A DNA stretch of 7,462 nt, taken from contig JBKJLF010000452.1 of the NCBI GenBank assembly GCA_046597185.1, forward strand, positions 1 to 7,462. The letters run 5' to 3'. Each line of letters starts with the position of its first letter. Position 1 is the first letter of the stretch. Below, one piece after another: positions 5,905-7,462 of this stretch. The position numbers were made by a program, and so were the translations under genes. The notes under the pieces are model-generated. The model worked only from the letters and a program-made list of their open reading frames with translations, was not told the origin of the DNA and did no database searches. The stretch comes from CAMBDR01 sp046597185. Its GTDB lineage: Bacteria > Pseudomonadota > Gammaproteobacteria > Burkholderiales > Burkholderiaceae_D.

Positions 5905-5949
5905 ATTGACATTGGCCGCATCTTCGCAAAAATGATGGCGCATGTCAAT
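5905..5949 (-). promoter_or_regulatory. PEP-CTERM gene promoter region with an 8-bp inverted repeat
   Basis: On the minus strand a perfect -35 TTGACA (5948-5943) is followed after 17 bp by GAAGAT (5925-5920), a weak -10 (3/6). Transcription would start about 5913, giving a leader of about 32 nt. The -35 box lies in one arm of a perfect inverted repeat, ATTGACAT (5905-5912) and ATGTCAAT (5942-5949). Its arms flank the core promoter, which would suit a regulator that brackets or loops the start site. Confidence 0.42.
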
Positions 5950-6131
5950 GCTTTCCGTATGGCAACCAATAAATTATTTCATATTGGAAAATGATATTTT
6001 CATCACAAAATATGTTCAGAAAAACTTTTTCGTATATTCATGAACTAAAATAAAATCAAATGAAACAGCTTTACTTATCAGAGAAAGTATTTGAAAGAAC
6101 AGTAGATCATAATACAATTCCATAGTAAAAT
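5950..6131. other. AT-rich intergenic stretch without a recognised gene
   Basis: This part of the roughly 300-bp spacer between the PEP-CTERM start and the phosphoesterase remnant is strongly AT-rich. It contains a perfect dyad, GAAAAT-gat-ATTTTC (5987-6001), about 40 bp upstream of the PEP-CTERM -35 box. The only sizeable small reading frame is a 21-codon plus-strand ORF (6060-6125) without a ribosome site, which I do not regard as a gene. I see no RNA gene here. Confidence 0.5.
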
Positions 6132-6158
6132 AGTTGGCAAATTCAGATTTTGCCGACT
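6132..6158 (-). terminator. Hairpin after the phosphoesterase remnant, possible weak terminator
   Basis: AGTTGGCAAA (6132-6141) pairs with TTTGCCGACT (6149-6158) through ten base pairs, one of them a G-U type pair, around a 7-nt loop. It lies 21 bp beyond the stop codon of the phosphoesterase remnant. On the minus strand only a short, broken T-run follows (ACTATTTTACT on its 3' side), so termination may be inefficient. Confidence 0.4.
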
Positions 6159-6179
6159 AAAAAACAATTGCAGCCCTGA

Positions 6180-6510
6180 CTATTTTGCGGACGCGCCAGA
6201 TGCAAGCGTAGTCGCCCAAATATTGGTAATCGGCGTGGTGGTCGCGGCGTTGCCATTCGGGGTTAAGCCATACATATCTTGCAAGTGCGCAAGACGCTGT
6301 AGTGATTGATCAGATTGGTATAGTTGCCGGGGGCGCATTGGGGTTGCCAATGATTTGCTCTTGATTTTCGTTTTCCATGAGCACAATCACCACATGGTCA
6401 AAACGAGGAATGGCAGCGAGGGTTTGCGCTACGGCAGTTTGATCAGCAAAACTCGTAGCCCAACAAGACAACAGCCCCAAACTCAGGGCTGTTTTTACAT
6501 AATAATACAT
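6180..6510 (-). pseudogene. Internally deleted acid phosphatase / phosphoesterase (PF04185-like) remnant
   Basis: Intact relatives are exported phosphoesterases of roughly 300 residues (acid phosphatase/phospholipase C-like). The gene starts at ATG 6510 with a signal peptide (YYYVKTALSLGLLSCWATSF), then FDHVVIVLMENENQEQIIGN and PNAP, the family N-terminus with the metal-site Glu-Asn. At a C5 run (6333-6329) the similarity jumps to the family C-terminus in another frame: GNYTNLINHYSVLRT. Near 6284 a single missing base shifts it again, to LQDMYGLTPNGNA, then PITNIW, ending at TAG (6182-6180). So the middle two thirds, with most catalytic metal ligands, are gone and two frame changes follow. 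It begins 12 bp after the helix-turn-helix gene and may have been in its transcript. The family call rests on the combination HYSVLRT-L-DMYGL plus the N-terminal motif. Confidence 0.78.
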
Positions 6511-6522
6511 TAATACTACAAA

Positions 6523-6846
6523 TTAATCCGAACCATCCGTGGATTTAAATTGCTTGTCGCTAATGCGAAACTTGGCGCGCCGATCACCCATCAAGTAGCG
6601 CAAATCACGAATGCTTAAATCGCTGATTTCATGCATGCGCAACAGCATTGAAGGGCCAACCGGTAGGCTGTGATGGCGAATTTTGGAAATGACGGGTGGG
6701 GCCACTTCCAGCGCGCGCGACAAGGCGGCATCATTTTTCAAACGCAGATTTTCAATCAGCGTATCGAGCAAACGGCCCGGATTGTAATCAAACAATTCGT
6801 CTTGCTCATCATCGTTTTTCAGATCATTATTTGCTTGCGTGTCCAT
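6523..6846 (-). CDS. Small helix-turn-helix DNA-binding protein (hypothetical regulator)
   Basis: The 107-residue product starts with an acidic, Asn/Asp/Glu-rich stretch (residues 1-22) and continues with a compact helical domain. LLDTLIENLRLK (26-37) is followed by DAALSRALEVAPPVISKIRH (39-58), a Cro/CI-like helix-turn-helix in which APPVISKIR would be the recognition helix. The rest is MLLRMHEISDLSIRDLRYL (67-85), GDRRAKFRISDKQF and a short polar tail. Proteins with this pattern are, to my memory, common in Oxalobacteraceae and related Burkholderiales, usually as uncharacterised proteins. I chose ATG 6846 because it follows a plausible promoter and begins the conserved part; an upstream in-frame start at 6975 would include the promoter region. 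The target is unknown. It is followed 12 bp later by the phosphoesterase remnant. Confidence 0.8.
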   Translation of the reverse strand: MDTQANNDLKNDDEQDELFDYNPGRLLDTLIENLRLKNDAALSRALEVAPPVISKIRHHSLPVGPSMLLRMHEISDLSIRDLRYLMGDRRAKFRISDKQFKSTDGSD

Positions 6847-6888
6847 CGTAGTGTAATTCCAAAATGTTAGTAAAGAGAAGCGGGATAA

Positions 6889-6918
6889 AGCATAGCACGT
6901 CTTTTGTGCGGTGAGCAA
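6889..6918 (-). promoter_or_regulatory. Probable promoter of the helix-turn-helix gene
   Basis: On the minus strand TTGCTC (6918-6913, 4/6) and TATGCT (6894-6889, 4/6) are 18 bp apart. The -10 is preceded by TGC, making an extended -10 element. The start would be near 6882, with a leader of about 36 nt before the ATG at 6846. This placement argues against the longer reading frame. Confidence 0.42.
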
Positions 6919-6975
6919 ACCGTCGTCAATTATATTAATGTGATGACTGTTCGATGCGACAATATTTTGCCACAA

Positions 6976-6987
6976 AACAAGCTTGTT
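6976..6987. promoter_or_regulatory. 12-bp perfect palindrome upstream of the helix-turn-helix gene
   Basis: AACAAGCTTGTT is a perfect palindrome located about 58 bp upstream of the proposed -35 box, in the short gap between that promoter and the terminator of the PBP gene. It could be a binding site for a dimeric regulator, possibly the helix-turn-helix protein itself. No evidence beyond symmetry and position is available. Confidence 0.22.
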
Positions 6988-6994
6988 AGCATCC

Positions 6995-7036
6995 TAAAAA
7001 CAAAAAACACTACGATTTCGTTGAAAATTTTCAGTG
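6995..7036 (-). terminator. Probable terminator of the PBP gene
   Basis: On the minus strand CACT (7036-7033) pairs with AGTG (7011-7008), with an inner TTTC/GAAA pairing around a short loop. A T-rich tract (TTTTTTGTTTTTA, 7007-6995) follows at once. It lies about 60 bp after the PBP stop codon. The stem is weak and interrupted, but the T-tract is strong. Confidence 0.45.
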
Positions 7037-7095
7037 CAATAGCCATTTTTTCGTATCTTGCAAACTACCGGAGCAAATTTACCCCGATTTACCCG

Positions 7096-7462
7096 TTAAT
7101 TTGCGCGACAAGCAGCGCCCGAATCAGGTTCAATGATACGCATTAAACTGGGGGCCAGATTTTTCAACAATTGAACCGGTAAGGCGCTGGTGAAGTCATA
7201 GTTTTCCGCCTGTGGGCCATGCACATAGGCGGTGATGCTGCCATAATATTGCTGGCCAATATTAAACACAAAGGTGGCGGAACGATTCACAAAGCGCGAT
7301 TCGATCAAGCGCCCCCCTGCCCCGTAGACATCAAAACGCTGGTCACCTGTGCCGGTCTTTCCACTCACCGCAAGGGTTGTGCCATCGGCACGCACAAACG
7401 CGCCGTTCACACGCTTGGCCGTACCTTGCGCCACCACTTCCCGTATTGCACTGCTGATGGCA
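7096..7462 (-). CDS. Class A penicillin-binding-protein-type transpeptidase, C-terminal part only
   Basis: About 121 residues up to the stop TAA (7098-7096) are visible; the 5' part lies beyond the right edge. The segment IREVVAQGTAKRVNGAF leads to SGKTGTGDQRFDVYG, where KTG (7359-7351) is the third active-site motif of the penicillin-binding transpeptidase fold. It is followed by the strand TFVFNIGQQYYGSITAYV and the family-typical FTSALPVQLLKNLAPSL near the C-terminus. The protein would cross-link peptidoglycan in the periplasm, and relatives with this ending also carry an N-terminal glycosyltransferase domain. I cannot see the SxxK and SxN motifs, so bifunctionality is inferred. The frame shown as starting at 7437 is internal: the reading continues upstream to 7461 without a stop. 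Confidence 0.87.
   Translation of the reverse strand, partial: AISSAIREVVAQGTAKRVNGAFVRADGTTLAVSGKTGTGDQRFDVYGAGGRLIESRFVNRSATFVFNIGQQYYGSITAYVHGPQAENYDFTSALPVQLLKNLAPSLMRIIEPDSGAACRAN

Noticed and set aside
5920..5948. A sigma-54 promoter for the PEP-CTERM gene, as known for some PEP-CTERM regulons
   Set aside because: A TTTGC sequence exists at the -12 position, but the -24 element lacks the essential GG at the right spacing.
6060..6125. A 21-codon plus-strand ORF in the AT-rich spacer
   Set aside because: It has no ribosome site, no recognisable sequence and no promoter; it is likely chance.
6904..7146. An 80-codon plus-strand frame over the spacer and the PBP end
   Set aside because: It overlaps a promoter, a palindrome, a terminator and the conserved PBP C-terminus on the other strand, and resembles no family.

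Overview
The window looks like a betaproteobacterial chromosome, most likely Burkholderiales and perhaps Oxalobacteraceae. The evidence is an Entner-Doudoroff dehydratase (edd) divergent from glucose-6-phosphate isomerase (pgi), a PEP-CTERM exported protein, a small helix-turn-helix protein of a type I associate with that group, and moderate GC with AT-rich spacers. The lineage is inferred from gene content only. Nearly everything except pgi lies on the minus strand.

Left part (1-3892): edd runs leftward off the window and carries an unusual C-terminal tail encoded by a 12-bp tandem repeat. It shares a roughly 300-bp divergent control region with pgi. Two similar 15-bp HexR-like elements sit there, one over the edd promoter and one upstream of the pgi -10 box. 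This fits joint control of the two enzymes that decide the fate of glucose-6-phosphate and 6-phosphogluconate.

Middle part (3893-5110): this stretch is a cluster of gene remnants, all on the minus strand. In order of transcription (right to left) they are: a nucleoside-phosphorylase-fold gene that stops before the second half of its domain; the start of a RelE/HigB-type toxin with two in-frame stops, joined in frame to the end of its XRE/HigA-type antitoxin; and a class IV (HDAC11-like) histone-deacetylase-family gene that has lost its centre and its C-terminal half. The toxin, antitoxin and deacetylase pieces are absent from simple ORF calls. They are recognisable only when frames and stops are read through.

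Right part (5111-7462): an intact PEP-CTERM protein gene with a UUCG-loop terminator, then an AT-rich spacer, then an acid-phosphatase/phosphoesterase (PF04185-like) pseudogene. The pseudogene keeps its signal peptide and both ends but has lost its middle and is frameshifted twice. A 107-residue helix-turn-helix protein lies 12 bp upstream of it with its own promoter. The window ends in the C-terminal part of a class A penicillin-binding-protein-type transpeptidase.

The main result is the repeated pattern of decay: several unrelated accessory genes in about 2.6 kb have lost internal or terminal segments while their ends remain. I do not see a complete new multi-gene system. The genes that appear functional are edd, pgi, the PEP-CTERM gene, the helix-turn-helix gene and the PBP.
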